Positions 43,865 to 54,691 of a stretch of 64,000 bases of DNA are shown here, piece by piece. Location: NCBI RefSeq assembly GCF_002205165.1, contig NZ_NIVS01000004.1, forward strand, positions 33,568 to 97,567, in the 5' to 3' direction. Source of the stretch: Stenotrophomonas maltophilia. GTDB lineage: Bacteria > Pseudomonadota > Gammaproteobacteria > Xanthomonadales > Xanthomonadaceae. Each line of letters begins with the position of its first letter. Positions within the stretch are counted from its first letter, which is position 1. Under the pieces are notes generated by a model, which was given only the letters and a program-made list of their open reading frames with translations, ran no database searches and was not told where the DNA came from. Both the position numbers and the translations under genes were made by a program.

Positions 43865-46800
43865 TTACTTCTCCCGCCGCCAGTTCAACGACCCACGGTT
43901 CTCCACCGTGCTCGATTCCAGCTCCACGTCGAAACCGCGGCGCAGCAGGTACTTCAGCGTCAGCACCGAACCACTGCCGACCAGCGAAACGCCGTAGCCG
44001 ATGTACAGCTTGGGCGAGATGTACTTGCCGAAGCCGATCACCGAGCCACCCAGCGCGCGCGACTGGCTCACGCCGGCATCGTCCAGGCCGAGCTTGGCGC
44101 CCAGCTGCGAGGCGAGCAGGCCACTGCCGGCCGACAGCGCCGCCGAGGCCGCGTTGACCTGCTGGGCCTGGTCGCTGCTGGCGCCGGTGAGGCTGCGCCC
44201 CAGCACCAGGTAGGCCAGTGCTTCGGACTGCGACATCGCCGGGTCCGACCACACATCCACGCGCGGCGACTGCGCCCGTCCGGTCACGTCGATGCCGGCC
44301 GTGACATCACCCACCGTGCGCTCGGCACGAATGTTGATGCGCGGATCGGAGACCGCGTTGTAGTTCCAGTTCAAGTTGCCACGGGTGATGGTCAGGTCCT
44401 GCCCGTAGGCCTTGTAGCGGCCACTCACTTCCAGCCCGCCATTGGCGGTCATCTCGCGCCCGGGGCGTGCCCACACCTGCATCTTGCCGGTCAGCGCACC
44501 CTTCAGCCCGAACCCGGCCATCTTGACCTGGTCGCCCAGGCTGACGGTGAGGTCCATGTCCAGCGGCGAACTGGGGCCTTCTTCCGGGTCGACCGGGTCC
44601 AGCACCACCACGTCCTCGGAGACCGAGGTACCGCGATCCAGGCGCTCCAGGTCCAGGTCTGCTTCGGGCACATGCACCGTGCCGCGCAGCTGCATCGCGC
44701 TGCCGGCCAGGGTGAAGTCCAGGTTGGGGTTGGCCACCACGCGCAGTTCGCTGGTATTGGCCAGCAGCACGTTCTCGCCGTGGATATGCAGCTGCAGCGG
44801 CTGTGCATCGCCGAACCAGGACAGCCCGCCATCGACGTACAGCGTGCCCTTGCCGGAGTTGGCCTGCGCGGTGATCTTGGCCGAGCCATCCGGCTGCGCG
44901 GTGAAGCTGCCCTTGCCTTCGGCGAAGGTCAGGCCCAGTGCGGGGAATTCGCCATTGAACTTGCTCAGCGTCGCCTCGCCACCCAGCGAAGGCGTGCCAC
45001 GCGTGCCGCGCAGGCTGACGTGGCCTTCGATCAGGCCGGTCGGGCGCACGATGTCGGGCGAGAACAATTCGAGCCAGTACAGCCGCGCGATGTTCATGTA
45101 CAGCTCGCCGGTCAGCGGTGCGTTGGCATCCCAGCCGGTCTGCACCTTGGCATCGACGAAGCCGTCGCCCTGGAAACCGACACCGAGCTTGGCGTTGATC
45201 TGCTGCGGGGTCATCTCCAGATTCACCGAGAACTGGTCGTAACGCACCAGTTCGCCACGCGCGTTGTCGCCCAGGCGCACGCCGCCTTCGCGTGAAGTGA
45301 CCGAGGCGCTGCCTTCCCACGCGTTGCCGCGCGGGCGGATGCGCCCGTCCAGATTCACTTCACCGCGCAGGAAGATGCGGCGGCCGGACTGCGGCGGAAG
45401 CCACGGCTGCACCAGCGCCAGCGGCAATGCATCGCCGCGCACCAGCAGGCCTTCGCGCGGCCAGTTCGCGCTGGCGCACAGCGCACCGCCGGTGGCGGCG
45501 CCCAGGCAGGCATCGCTCAGGGTGAAGTTGCTGCCCTGCACGCTGAAGGTGGCCGGTGCGCGCAGGCTCCAGGCATCGCCCTTCATCGGTGCGATGCGCA
45601 GCGCGGTCAGATCGCCACGCCAGCTCTGGCCCTGCTGGCGCACGCCACCTTCCAGCGCGACAGCACCCAGCTCGTTCTTGGTCTGTGCATCAAGGCGCAG
45701 ATTGGAAAGGCTGCCGCGTGCATTGACGTTGAGCGTGTCCAGCAGCATGCCCACCTGCAGCTTGCTGCCCTGCACCGCCAGCGTGCCGCTGTCGCCCTGC
45801 CACGGCAGGCGCCCCTTGATGCTGATCGCCTCGGCGCTCCAGTCGTCCCAGCGCAGACCACTGCCGACCAGGTCGGCGGTGATGTCCGGTGCGGTACGCG
45901 CGCCCTTGATCAGCACGTGGCCGCGCAGGCTGCCGGTGCTGTTGGGCAACAGGTCCGCCAGCTGCACCGGTTCCAGCTGTGCATCGATATCCAGGCGGTC
46001 ACCGACCGAGCCCTTGGCGGTCAGGCGGCTGTTGCCCAGCGCGAGCCTGAAGTTGCCCTCGCCCTGCTCGCCGCGCAGAGCGAACTTGCCTTGGGCATCC
46101 AGCGCGCGCTTGCGCAGCGTGCCCTTGATGCCAGGTACATCGACGGTGGCTTCGTAGCTGCCGGCGGTACCGGCCGGACTGCCGGCCGGCGGCGGCAACT
46201 GGCGGCCCTTCGATGCGAACGAACCGGACAGCTTGCCGTCCCAGCCCGGGGCGAAGTAGCCCGGATCGAAGCCGGCCAGTTTGGCGGCCACGTCCCAATC
46301 CAGCTGCGGGGCCCAGGCGACCTGGCCGGTGACCCCCAGCGAACCGCCCGGGGTGCTGGCCTGGAGCTGCTTGATCACGGCGGCCTGGTCATTGCCGCGC
46401 ACGTCGAACTGCAGATCGGCGACCTGTTTCTCGCGTTCCACCGAGGCACGGCCCACCGCCGCCCACCCCTTCAGCGTGCCGGCCAGGCCCATGCGCGCTT
46501 CTTTCAGCGTCACCGGCACCGGCGCAGCGGCGCCCGGGGTGGTGGTATCGGCGGCGGGGACGAAGGTGAGGTCGTTGGCGACAATGGAGAAGCGCAGGCT
46601 GGCGTTTTCCTTGTCGGTGAAATCAGCGATGCCTTCCAGCCGCGCCTGTCCACCGAAGCCCTTCACCTGCAGCGGCGACACGGTGAGTACCTGGTCGGCC
46701 AAGCCGACCTTGGACGGTGCCAGTTCCACCGCGATATCGCCCTGCTTGAAGCTGCCCTGCAGATTGGCCTGGCCACCCTTGCCGTCGGCCTGCACATCCA

Positions 46801-47707
46801 GCGCCATCGGCGTACTGGTGCTCGCGTCCATCCCTGGCACCAGCAGTGCCAGGTCCAGTTCCTTGCTGCGCGCAGCGAGTTTCCACACCGGGTCGGTACG
46901 GCCATCAAAGACCAGGCTGGCCTGCAGCGGCGCCGGTGCGTTGCCGGCGATCGCCACTTCCATATGGCCCAGGTCGCCGCGGGCGACCAGCCCCAGCCGC
47001 GCCGGGGTACGCCCGCGCGGGGCCGGCATCAGCGCGCCGATGGTGATGTCGGTGTCGTAATCGCTGCGCGGCAGGTAACGGCCGTCCACGCGGAAATCGC
47101 CCATGTCGCTGTCGACCTTGAGCTGGGTCGCGCGGAATTCGCCATTGGCGATCTCCACCCCACCGCGCACCTTGGCGATGTCGATCAGCGGCTGCTGCGC
47201 CTGGGTGATACGGAAACCGTCGATGATGATCGTATCGGCCTGGATCGCCAGCGGCATTTCGATCTGCGGCAGCGAATCCGGCCACGAGGGCAGCTCGAAC
47301 GGCTCATCGCTCTTGGCCAGGTTCAGCGTCGCGTTCTTGATCTGCAGCGCATCGAGCTGCAGCTTGCGGCCCAGCAGCGGCCGGATGTCCGGGTCCAGGT
47401 AGGCGCGTTCGGCGGTGAAATGGATGTCGTCGTAGCGGAAATCCAGGTCATGCAGCACCAGCGGGCCGGCGACCGGCCCGTCGACCTTGCTCCAGGTGAG
47501 CGAGGCGCCGACCGGCAACCGCGCGACCACCTGGGCCAGCAGCACATCACGGCCGGCCACGGTCTGCAGCAGCCAGTACAGCAGCAACAGGGCCAGCAAC
47601 ACCAGCCCAAGCACGGTGAACCCGGACCACGCCCAGAAACGGCGCTTGCGATAGAAACGCACGCGCGGCGGCGGGGTGGCGGGTGCGGAAGGCGTTGGCG
47701 TGCTCAC
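43865..47707 (-). CDS. tamB: translocation and assembly module protein TamB
   Basis: 1280 residues from a GTG at 47707 that overlaps the tamA stop (GTGA). One membrane anchor (WSGFTVLGLVLLALLLLYWL, about residues 29-48) is followed by a very long beta-rich periplasmic region. The conserved C-terminal TamB/DUF490 domain begins near residue 900 and ends in IGFGKYISPKLYIGYGVSL and LKYLLRRGFDVELES. TamB spans the periplasm and works with TamA in moving autotransporters and, in newer work, phospholipids to the outer membrane. Gene order tamA-tamB is the usual one. The S46 peptidase gene follows 99 bp downstream. Confidence 0.94.
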   Translation of the reverse strand: MSTPTPSAPATPPPRVRFYRKRRFWAWSGFTVLGLVLLALLLLYWLLQTVAGRDVLLAQVVARLPVGASLTWSKVDGPVAGPLVLHDLDFRYDDIHFTAERAYLDPDIRPLLGRKLQLDALQIKNATLNLAKSDEPFELPSWPDSLPQIEMPLAIQADTIIIDGFRITQAQQPLIDIAKVRGGVEIANGEFRATQLKVDSDMGDFRVDGRYLPRSDYDTDITIGALMPAPRGRTPARLGLVARGDLGHMEVAIAGNAPAPLQASLVFDGRTDPVWKLAARSKELDLALLVPGMDASTSTPMALDVQADGKGGQANLQGSFKQGDIAVELAPSKVGLADQVLTVSPLQVKGFGGQARLEGIADFTDKENASLRFSIVANDLTFVPAADTTTPGAAAPVPVTLKEARMGLAGTLKGWAAVGRASVEREKQVADLQFDVRGNDQAAVIKQLQASTPGGSLGVTGQVAWAPQLDWDVAAKLAGFDPGYFAPGWDGKLSGSFASKGRQLPPPAGSPAGTAGSYEATVDVPGIKGTLRKRALDAQGKFALRGEQGEGNFRLALGNSRLTAKGSVGDRLDIDAQLEPVQLADLLPNSTGSLRGHVLIKGARTAPDITADLVGSGLRWDDWSAEAISIKGRLPWQGDSGTLAVQGSKLQVGMLLDTLNVNARGSLSNLRLDAQTKNELGAVALEGGVRQQGQSWRGDLTALRIAPMKGDAWSLRAPATFSVQGSNFTLSDACLGAATGGALCASANWPREGLLVRGDALPLALVQPWLPPQSGRRIFLRGEVNLDGRIRPRGNAWEGSASVTSREGGVRLGDNARGELVRYDQFSVNLEMTPQQINAKLGVGFQGDGFVDAKVQTGWDANAPLTGELYMNIARLYWLELFSPDIVRPTGLIEGHVSLRGTRGTPSLGGEATLSKFNGEFPALGLTFAEGKGSFTAQPDGSAKITAQANSGKGTLYVDGGLSWFGDAQPLQLHIHGENVLLANTSELRVVANPNLDFTLAGSAMQLRGTVHVPEADLDLERLDRGTSVSEDVVVLDPVDPEEGPSSPLDMDLTVSLGDQVKMAGFGLKGALTGKMQVWARPGREMTANGGLEVSGRYKAYGQDLTITRGNLNWNYNAVSDPRINIRAERTVGDVTAGIDVTGRAQSPRVDVWSDPAMSQSEALAYLVLGRSLTGASSDQAQQVNAASAALSAGSGLLASQLGAKLGLDDAGVSQSRALGGSVIGFGKYISPKLYIGYGVSLVGSGSVLTLKYLLRRGFDVELESSTVENRGSLNWRREK

Positions 47708-49488
47708 AGGTCCGCTCCGATGTTCAGGTACAGCTGGAACTGCGAATCCGGATTGTTCAGGCCGTGCGCGATATCCACGCGCACCGGGCCCACCGGCGAT
47801 TTCCAGCGCACGCCGAAGCCCACGCCGGTATGCAGGTCGATGGTGTTGTCGAACGCGCTGCCGGTATCGACGAACACGGCCGCGCCCCAGGGCCCGCCCT
47901 TGAAGTAATGCTCATACTCGGCCGAGCCGACCACCAGGTTTTTCGCGCCGAGCGCGTACTTGTCCGGCGGTGCAGTGCGCGGACCGACTTCACGGAAGGC
48001 ATAACCGCGGATGCTGCGGTCGCCACCGGCGAAGAAGCGCAGGCTCGGCGGCATCGCCACCAGATCGCTGGTCCAGGTGGTGCCGCCCTCGCCGCGCAGG
48101 ATCAGGCGGTCGGTGTCGCCGATCGGCACGTACCAGCGCAGCACCATGTTGGCCTGCACGAAGCTGGTATCCGAGCCGGCGCCTTCGATACCGCCCCGCA
48201 GGGTCGCACTGCCACTCAGGCCACGACGCGGGAACATCTCATCGTCGACATTGACGTAGTCGGCGACCAGCTGCGGATAGACCAGCGTGGAGGTGTTGTA
48301 GACCGCGTCGGTGAACTCGGTGCCGGAGGCGTAACGCCAGCGCTCGCGCAGGGCGTTGATCGAGGCGATCGCGGTCCAGTTCTCGTTGATCTCACCACTG
48401 CGGCTGGCCGACAGCTTGAAGTTGCGCAGGCCGATGTAGTCGGTCTGCTCGTCATACGCGCTGGCGGTGAACGCATACCAGCCATCGAGCCAGTTGAAGG
48501 CCGGGATGCGGTAGCTGGTGACCAGGCTCTTGCGCTTCTGCGCATAGTCGAGCTGGGTGTTCATCTTGTGGCCGCGGCTGTTGAGGAAGCGCCGCTCCAG
48601 GCCACCGCGCACACCGGCACCGCTCTCGCTGCCGTAGCTCAGGCCGGCGGTGTAGATCGTGCGCTTGGCACGGGTCAGGTTGACGTCCACCGGCACGTCG
48701 CCGTTGTCATCGGCCTGGTCCGGGCGCGGCTGGATGTCGATCACGCTGAAGTAATCGAGCTTGGTCAGCGATTCGCGCAGGCGGTCCAGTTTGCCTTCGT
48801 GGAAGTAACTGCCCTCGTCCCAGTACACCAGCGGGTCGAACAGCTTGTCGACGAAGTAATCCTGATGGAAGCGGATCTCGCCCATGTTGTAGCGGCGGCC
48901 GCTGTCCCAGGTGAGATCGACGTCGGCGGCGTTCTCGGCACGGGTGATCTGCACCTGGCGCTGGGTGAAGTCGGCATCGAAATACCCACGCTCGGCCAGG
49001 CGCCGGGTCACCCGGATCTTGCTGGCTTCGTACTCGGTGTGCTCGAAACGCTGGCCCTTGCGCGGCTTGAATTTCTCCAGGTCTTCCTGGAGGTACTGGT
49101 CCAGCTGGGCCGGGCCAGTGATGTCGATGTGCTCGCGACGGACCACGGTCGGCGGCCCCTTCTGCACCTGGATCACCACGCGCAGGTTCTCGCCTTCGCG
49201 GGGGCTTTCCACGGTGATGGTCGGGTTGTAGTACCCGAACGGCTCCAGCGCCTCGCGGGTCTGGCGCTCGGCCTGGGACAGCAGATACTCCAGCCGCGAC
49301 TCGCCCTGCGGCTTGCCGATGGTGTCGTACAGGGAGAGCGAGACCTCGATGTTCTCGATCATCTCGGCATCGTCGCCCTTGTCCAGTCCTTTGATGTCCA
49401 CTTTTTCGATGGTCCCGCGCGCATGTGCCACCGAGGCGGTGGCAAGGGACAGGAACATCAGGGGAAGGGCGAATTTCGTTGGCTGCAT
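47704..49488 (-). CDS. tamA: translocation and assembly module protein TamA
   Basis: 594 residues from the ATG at 49488 (MQPTKFALPLMFLSLATASV, a signal peptide). It is an Omp85 protein: N-terminal POTRA domains (about residues 25-270), then a 16-strand barrel with the family loop motif RSIRGYAFREVGPRT (RGY/F near residue 500) and a closing strand PDSQFQLYLNIGADL. It inserts in the outer membrane and docks TamB, whose gene overlaps its stop codon. A start at 49752 is open but adds 88 residues without a signal peptide and runs into the glyS terminator region, so it is rejected. Confidence 0.94.
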   Translation of the reverse strand: MQPTKFALPLMFLSLATASVAHARGTIEKVDIKGLDKGDDAEMIENIEVSLSLYDTIGKPQGESRLEYLLSQAERQTREALEPFGYYNPTITVESPREGENLRVVIQVQKGPPTVVRREHIDITGPAQLDQYLQEDLEKFKPRKGQRFEHTEYEASKIRVTRRLAERGYFDADFTQRQVQITRAENAADVDLTWDSGRRYNMGEIRFHQDYFVDKLFDPLVYWDEGSYFHEGKLDRLRESLTKLDYFSVIDIQPRPDQADDNGDVPVDVNLTRAKRTIYTAGLSYGSESGAGVRGGLERRFLNSRGHKMNTQLDYAQKRKSLVTSYRIPAFNWLDGWYAFTASAYDEQTDYIGLRNFKLSASRSGEINENWTAIASINALRERWRYASGTEFTDAVYNTSTLVYPQLVADYVNVDDEMFPRRGLSGSATLRGGIEGAGSDTSFVQANMVLRWYVPIGDTDRLILRGEGGTTWTSDLVAMPPSLRFFAGGDRSIRGYAFREVGPRTAPPDKYALGAKNLVVGSAEYEHYFKGGPWGAAVFVDTGSAFDNTIDLHTGVGFGVRWKSPVGPVRVDIAHGLNNPDSQFQLYLNIGADL

Positions 49489-49700
49489 GGCGACAGCATA
49501 ACGGGCCATTGCGAGCATGCGAAATCGACGTGGGCGTTTCAGAACGGCGGTGAAGAAGCCGTTAAATTCCGCGAGAACGTGGCGACTGTCGCGCTGGCCC
49601 TGATCGATGACAGCACGGTGTCGGACAAAGCCGTCCGCGACAGCCCATGACGTATCCAGCACGCATGATGCGCGCCGCGCGGGCGGCACCCCGAAAATGC

Positions 49701-49735
49701 AGAAGGCGCGAGCAGCCGAAGCCGTCGCGCCTTCT
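49701..49735 (-). terminator. rho-independent terminator of glyQS
   Basis: An 11-bp stem AGAAGGCGCGA / TCGCGCCTTCT is capped on the minus strand by an inner GGC-TTCG-GCT hairpin and is followed by GCATTTT. It starts 31 bp past the glyS stop. Confidence 0.8.
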
Positions 49736-49766
49736 GGTACGCCTTGGGGCACCGTGCCCCGCGGCG

Positions 49767-51863
49767 TCAGTTGGACAGGTGTTCGATCGCCGCCACGCTG
49801 CCCAGGCGGTCGCCCAGGCGCTTGAGCAGGGCCAGGCGATTGGCCCGCAGCGCGGGATCCTCGGCATTGACCATCACCGCATCGAAGAACGCATCCACCT
49901 GCGGGCGCAGGCGCGCCAAGCGGTTCAACACGCTCACGTAGTCCTTCTGGTGCAGGCTGGCGTTGCTGTCATCGATCGCCGCTTCCACCGCTTCGGCCAG
50001 TTCGCTTTCGGCCGGCTCGGCCAGCAGCGCCGGGTCGATCATGCCCGGGATCGCGCCCTCGGCCTTGCGCAGGATGTTGCGGATGCGCTTGTTGGCCGCG
50101 GCCAGCGCTTCGGCTTCCGGCAGCGCGGCGAAGGTACCGATGGCATCGATGCGGCGGTCGACGTCGTACAGCGAGGCCGGCTTCAGTTCGGCCACCGCGT
50201 TGAAATGCGTGGCCGGCACGCCCTTGTCGGCGTAGTAGCCGCGCAGGCGGTCGATCACGAAGTCGTACAGCTCCTGCGGCAGTGCCTCGGTCTTGCGTTC
50301 GGCATTGGGCTGCACGGCCGTCGGCAGGCCGGCGATGGCGGTGGCGATCAGCGCGCGCAGATCCAGGTCGAACCCGCTCTCGATCACCGTGCGGGCCAGG
50401 CCCAGCGCATTGCGGCGCAGCGCGAACGGATCCTTGTTGCCGGTCGGCTTCAGGCCCGCGGCAAAGCCGCCGGCCAACGTATCCAGACGCTCGGCGATGG
50501 CCAGCACCTTGCCCAGCGGCGACAGCGCGATGTCATCGCCGCCGAAGCGCGGCTGGTAGGCCTCATCGATGGCCAGCGCGACCTCGGGCGACTCCCCGCC
50601 GACCACGGCGTAATGCCGGCCGGCAATGCCCTGCAGCTCCGGGAACTCGTTGACCATGCGCGACTGCAGGTCGTTCTTGGCCAGCACCGCCGCACGCTTG
50701 GCCAGCACCGGGTCCACGCCCACCTGCGGCGCGATGGCCTCGGCGAGGGCGGCCACACGGGCGACCTTGTCGGCCACCGAACCGAGCTTGGCCTGGTAGG
50801 TGACGGTCTTGAGGCCGTCGCCCATCGATTCCAGGCCCTGCTTGAGGTCTTCGTCGAAGAAGAACTTGGCATCGGAGAAGCGCGGGCGGATCACGCGCTC
50901 GTAGCCCTTGGCCACTTCGGCCACGTCCTTGGACTCGATATTGGCGATGCCGATGAACTTCTCGGTCAGCGTGCCACCGGCATCGAGCACCGGGAAGAAC
51001 TTCTGGTTGATCTCCATCGTCTCGATCAGCGCTTCCTGCGGGACTGCCAGGAACTCGCGTTCGAAACTGCACAGCACCGGCGCCGGCCACTCGACCAGGT
51101 TGACCACCTGCTCCAGGTTGTCCGGGGTGATGCGTGCCTGGCCACCGGCCTGGGCGGCAGCGGCGTTGACCTGCTCGACGATGCGCACGCGGCGCGCGTC
51201 GGCATCGACCAGCACATAGGCGGCCTGCAGCGAAGCGACGTAGTCCTCCGGCGCGCTGAGGCACACGGTCTTGTCATGCATGAAGCGATGGCCGCGGCTC
51301 ATGCGGTCGGCCTTCAGGCCCAGCACCTCGGCCTCGATGATGTCCGGGCCGTGCAGCAGCACCAGCCAATGCACCGGGCGGGCGAAGCCATAGGTGTGGC
51401 TGCCCCAGCGCATCGGCTTGGGGATCGGCATCGCGGCGATCGCCTCGCGCAGGATCTCCGGCAGCAGCGTCGCGGTGCGCGCGCCCGGCGTGGTGGAGCG
51501 GTGCACGAAGCGCTCGCCCTTGGCATCGCTGGTGCGCTCCAGCGCGGTCCACTCGATCCCGGCCTTGGCCGCGAAGCCCTGCAGCGCCTTGGTCGGCTGA
51601 CCCTCGGCATCCAGGGCGATGTTCAGGTACGGGCCCAGCACTTCGCTGTGCTGTTCCGGTTGTTCAACGGCCACGCCGGGCAGCAGCACGGCCAGGCGGC
51701 GCGGGGTCGACAGCGGCTTGGCATCACCGCGTTCGATGGCCACGCCACGCTTGCTCAGGCCGTCCACGACGCCATCGAAGAAGGCCTGGGCCAGGCCCGG
51801 CAGCGCCTTGACCGGCAGTTCTTCAGTCCCCAGTTCAATCAGCAGCGGCTGCATCGTGCTCAT
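49767..51863 (-). CDS. glyS: glycyl-tRNA synthetase beta subunit
   Basis: 698 residues, normal length. It starts [20 protein letters not shown], a typical GlyS N-terminus. HD-like and anticodon-binding segments follow (for example [20 protein letters not shown] and [20 protein letters not shown] near residue 480), with a C-terminal DALR-like helical region ([22 protein letters not shown]). With GlyQ it forms the alpha2beta2 enzyme that charges tRNA-Gly. Its ATG overlaps the glyQ stop (ATGA at 51860-51863), and a strong terminator follows. Confidence 0.96.
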   Translation of the reverse strand: MSTMQPLLIELGTEELPVKALPGLAQAFFDGVVDGLSKRGVAIERGDAKPLSTPRRLAVLLPGVAVEQPEQHSEVLGPYLNIALDAEGQPTKALQGFAAKAGIEWTALERTSDAKGERFVHRSTTPGARTATLLPEILREAIAAMPIPKPMRWGSHTYGFARPVHWLVLLHGPDIIEAEVLGLKADRMSRGHRFMHDKTVCLSAPEDYVASLQAAYVLVDADARRVRIVEQVNAAAAQAGGQARITPDNLEQVVNLVEWPAPVLCSFEREFLAVPQEALIETMEINQKFFPVLDAGGTLTEKFIGIANIESKDVAEVAKGYERVIRPRFSDAKFFFDEDLKQGLESMGDGLKTVTYQAKLGSVADKVARVAALAEAIAPQVGVDPVLAKRAAVLAKNDLQSRMVNEFPELQGIAGRHYAVVGGESPEVALAIDEAYQPRFGGDDIALSPLGKVLAIAERLDTLAGGFAAGLKPTGNKDPFALRRNALGLARTVIESGFDLDLRALIATAIAGLPTAVQPNAERKTEALPQELYDFVIDRLRGYYADKGVPATHFNAVAELKPASLYDVDRRIDAIGTFAALPEAEALAAANKRIRNILRKAEGAIPGMIDPALLAEPAESELAEAVEAAIDDSNASLHQKDYVSVLNRLARLRPQVDAFFDAVMVNAEDPALRANRLALLKRLGDRLGSVAAIEHLSN

Positions 51864-52771
51864 GCCTGCACCTCCTTGGCGGCCACGGCTTCCAGGCGCT
51901 TGGCCTCGTACAGCCTGGCCACGGCCTGGGCCAACGCGCGCACGCGCAGGATGTAGCGCTGGCGCTCGGTCACGCTGATCGCGCGGCGCGCATCCAGCAG
52001 GTTGAACGCATGGCTGGCCTTGCAGACCTGCTCATACGCCGGCAGCGGCAGGCCGACATCGACGAGCTTCTGCGCTTCTTTTTCGCAGGCATCGAAGCGA
52101 TGGAACATTTCGTCCACGTCGGCGTATTCGAAGTTGTAGGTGCTCTGCTCGATCTCGTTCTGCAGGTACACATCGCCATAGGTGACCGGGGTGCCATCCG
52201 GACCGTAGGTCCAGATCAGGTCATAGACGTTGTCGCAGTTCTGCAGGTACATGCACAGGCGCTCCAGACCATAGGTGATCTCGCCGAGCACCGGCTTGCA
52301 CTCCAGGCCGCCGGCCTGCTGGAAATAGGTGAACTGGGTGACTTCCATCCCGTTCAACCACACTTCCCAGCCCAGGCCCCAGGCGCCGAGCGTCGGCGAT
52401 TCCCAGTTGTCCTCGACGAAGCGCAGGTCGTGCACCAGCGGATCGATGCCCAGCGCCTTGAGCGACTCCAGGTACAGCTGCTGGATGTTGTCCGGGCTCG
52501 GCTTCATCGCCACCTGGTACTGGTAGTAACGCTGCAGGCGGTTGGGGTTTTCGCCGTAACGGCCGTCGGTCGGGCGGCGCGAGGGCTGCACGTACGCGGC
52601 ATTCCAGCTTTCCGGACCGATCGAGCGCAGGAACGTGGCCGGGTGGAAGGTGCCCGCACCGACCTCCAGGTCCAGCGGCTGGATCAGCACGCAGCCCTGC
52701 TGCGCCCAATACTGGTTGAGGGTCTGGATCAGGCCCTGGAAAGTGATCGGAACGTTCGGGATCGCGGACAT
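51860..52771 (-). CDS. glyQ: glycyl-tRNA synthetase alpha subunit
   Basis: 303 residues from the ATG at 52771 ([20 protein letters not shown]). Class II synthetase motifs are visible: [40 protein letters not shown] (motif 2 region) and [20 protein letters not shown] (motif 3, ATP-binding Arg). This subunit makes glycyl-adenylate; the beta subunit binds the tRNA. The gene is first in a two-gene operon. Open reading upstream of 52771 runs through the divergent ATPase gene and is a shadow. Confidence 0.96.
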   Translation of the reverse strand: MSAIPNVPITFQGLIQTLNQYWAQQGCVLIQPLDLEVGAGTFHPATFLRSIGPESWNAAYVQPSRRPTDGRYGENPNRLQRYYQYQVAMKPSPDNIQQLYLESLKALGIDPLVHDLRFVEDNWESPTLGAWGLGWEVWLNGMEVTQFTYFQQAGGLECKPVLGEITYGLERLCMYLQNCDNVYDLIWTYGPDGTPVTYGDVYLQNEIEQSTYNFEYADVDEMFHRFDACEKEAQKLVDVGLPLPAYEQVCKASHAFNLLDARRAISVTERQRYILRVRALAQAVARLYEAKRLEAVAAKEVQA

Positions 52772-52804
52772 GCGGCGGATTCTTGCCTGCAGAAGGGGTG
52801 CGCT

Positions 52805-52810
52805 AGTATA
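52805..52810 (-). promoter_or_regulatory. candidate -10 box for glyQ
   Basis: TATACT on the minus strand ends 34 bp upstream of the glyQ start, in the 81-bp gap to the divergent ATPase gene. A 6-bp hairpin (GCACGG / CCGTGC) sits where a -35 would be; no good TTGACA match is present. Confidence 0.35.
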
Positions 52811-52852
52811 GCGACCGACCGCACGGGCCTTCCGTGCCTGGGGAAATGGAGG

Positions 52853-54691
52853 ATGGATCCACGCCTGCCAGCAGCCGTTGCCAGCGTCCCGGAGGGGGCG
52901 GTGCCGCTGCCGCACGGCCGGCTGGATTTCGACCAGGTCGCCGCGGCGCTGGTCGCCGATGGCCTGGTCGCCCCTGCCGATCTGGAACGCATCCGCTTCT
53001 CCGCCCCGGGCGCGCGCAACGCCAGCGAGGTCCATCCGCTGGTGCTGCTGGCCAACCTGAAGCTGGGCGCCAGCGGCGGCGGTGAGCTCGGCCTGGAGCG
53101 CCTGAGCGAGTGGCTGGCCCAGCGCGCGGGCGTGCGCTACCTGCGGGTGGACCCGACCCGGGTCGACGTTTCGGCGGTCACTGCCTTGGTGTCCCACGCC
53201 TATGCGCGCCGCCACCGGTTCCTGCCGCTGGCGGTGGACAGCGAGCGCGTGCTGGTTGCCACCAGCGAACCGCTGGCCCAGGAGTGGCTGCGCGACCTGC
53301 AGCACCTGAGCCGCCGCCGGATCGAACTGGCGATGGTCAACCCGCTGGATCTGCACCGCTACACCATGGAGTTCTACGGGGTGACGCGCTCGGTGCGCGG
53401 CGCCCGTGGCGATGTGCGCGGCGAAACCAGCAGCACCCTGCCCAGCTTCGAGCAGCTTGTGGAGCTGGGCCGCGCCGGCGACGTCAACGCCGACGACCAG
53501 CACATCGTGCACATCGTGGATTGGCTGCTGCAGTACGCCTACGAACAGCGCGCCTCGGACATCCACCTGGAGCCGCGCCGCGACATGGGGCGCATGCGCT
53601 TCCGCATCGACGGCGTGCTGCACAAGGTGTTCGAGGTGCCGCCGGCGGTGATGACCGCCGTGGTCAGCCGGATCAAGGTGCTGGGCCGGATGGACCTGGC
53701 CGAACGCCGGCGTCCGCAGGACGGCCGCATCAAGACCCGCTCGCCGGGCGGGCGCGAAGTGGAAATGCGCCTGTCCACCATGCCCACCGCGTTCGGCGAA
53801 AAGTGCGTGATGCGCATCTTCGACCCGGATGCCGCGTTCAAGAGCATCGACCAGCTCGGTTTCAGCCCGCAGGAAGCGGCCGGCTGGCGGGCCCTGGTCG
53901 AGCGCCCGCACGGCATCGTGCTGGTCACCGGGCCGACCGGCTCGGGCAAGACCACCACCCTGTATTCCACGCTCAGGCGGCTGGCCACCCCGGACGTGAA
54001 TGTCTGCACGGTGGAAGACCCGATCGAAATGATCGCGCCGGAATTCAACCAGATGCAGGTGCAGACCAACATCGACCTGGATTTCGCCAGCGGCGTGCGC
54101 ACCCTGCTGCGGCAGGACCCGGACATCATCATGATCGGCGAGATCCGCGATCTGGAGACGGCGCAGATGGCGGTCCAGGCCTCGCTGACCGGCCACCTGG
54201 TGCTGTCCACCCTGCACACCAACGATGCGCCTTCGGCGATCACGCGCCTGCTCGATCTGGGCGTGCCGCATTACCTGCTCGCCTCCACCCTCAACGGGGT
54301 GTTGGCCCAGCGCCTGGTGCGCACCCTGTGCCCCAGCTGCAAGGTGCCCACGGTGCTCTCGGCCGAGCAATGGGCGGCGCTGACTGATGCCGATGCAGCA
54401 TTACCTCAGGCGCCCACGCCATATGCACCGGTCGGCTGCATCGACTGCCGGCGCACCGGTTTTCTCGGCCGCGTCGGGCTGTATGAGTTGCTGCCATTGG
54501 GTTCCAGCCTGCGCCGGCACATCCGCGCGGACATGGACCTGGCCGCCTTCAACCGTGCCGCACGTGCTGAAGGGGTACGAACCCTGCGCCGCGCAGGGCT
54601 TGAAAAGGTAGCGGCAGGGCTGACTACAATCGAGGAAGTCCTCTCGGTCCTGCCTCCCCCGGATGAATTCCGCCCCGTTCCTGATTCTTGA
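52853..54691 (+). CDS. GspE/PulE-type secretion ATPase (orphan)
   Basis: 612 residues from the ATG at 52853 ([20 protein letters not shown]), preceded by GGAAATGGAGG. Residues 1-160 are a T2SS-E N-terminal-like domain. The ATPase domain has Walker [17 protein letters not shown] (near 359), an Asp box TVEDPIEM, Walker [21 protein letters not shown] (near 421) and a His box LSTLHTND (near 452). A tetracysteine zinc site follows, CPSC (near 493) and CIDC (near 528), as in GspE. Such hexameric ATPases drive type II secretion or type IV pilus assembly, but no gsp or pil genes are nearby, so its partner machine is not known. Its 3' end overlaps the next gene by 29 bp. Confidence 0.9.
   Translation: MDPRLPAAVASVPEGAVPLPHGRLDFDQVAAALVADGLVAPADLERIRFSAPGARNASEVHPLVLLANLKLGASGGGELGLERLSEWLAQRAGVRYLRVDPTRVDVSAVTALVSHAYARRHRFLPLAVDSERVLVATSEPLAQEWLRDLQHLSRRRIELAMVNPLDLHRYTMEFYGVTRSVRGARGDVRGETSSTLPSFEQLVELGRAGDVNADDQHIVHIVDWLLQYAYEQRASDIHLEPRRDMGRMRFRIDGVLHKVFEVPPAVMTAVVSRIKVLGRMDLAERRRPQDGRIKTRSPGGREVEMRLSTMPTAFGEKCVMRIFDPDAAFKSIDQLGFSPQEAAGWRALVERPHGIVLVTGPTGSGKTTTLYSTLRRLATPDVNVCTVEDPIEMIAPEFNQMQVQTNIDLDFASGVRTLLRQDPDIIMIGEIRDLETAQMAVQASLTGHLVLSTLHTNDAPSAITRLLDLGVPHYLLASTLNGVLAQRLVRTLCPSCKVPTVLSAEQWAALTDADAALPQAPTPYAPVGCIDCRRTGFLGRVGLYELLPLGSSLRRHIRADMDLAAFNRAARAEGVRTLRRAGLEKVAAGLTTIEEVLSVLPPPDEFRPVPDS

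Noticed and set aside
49489..49752. N-terminal extension of TamA
   Set aside because: It would put the signal peptide 88 residues inside the protein and crosses the glyS terminator.
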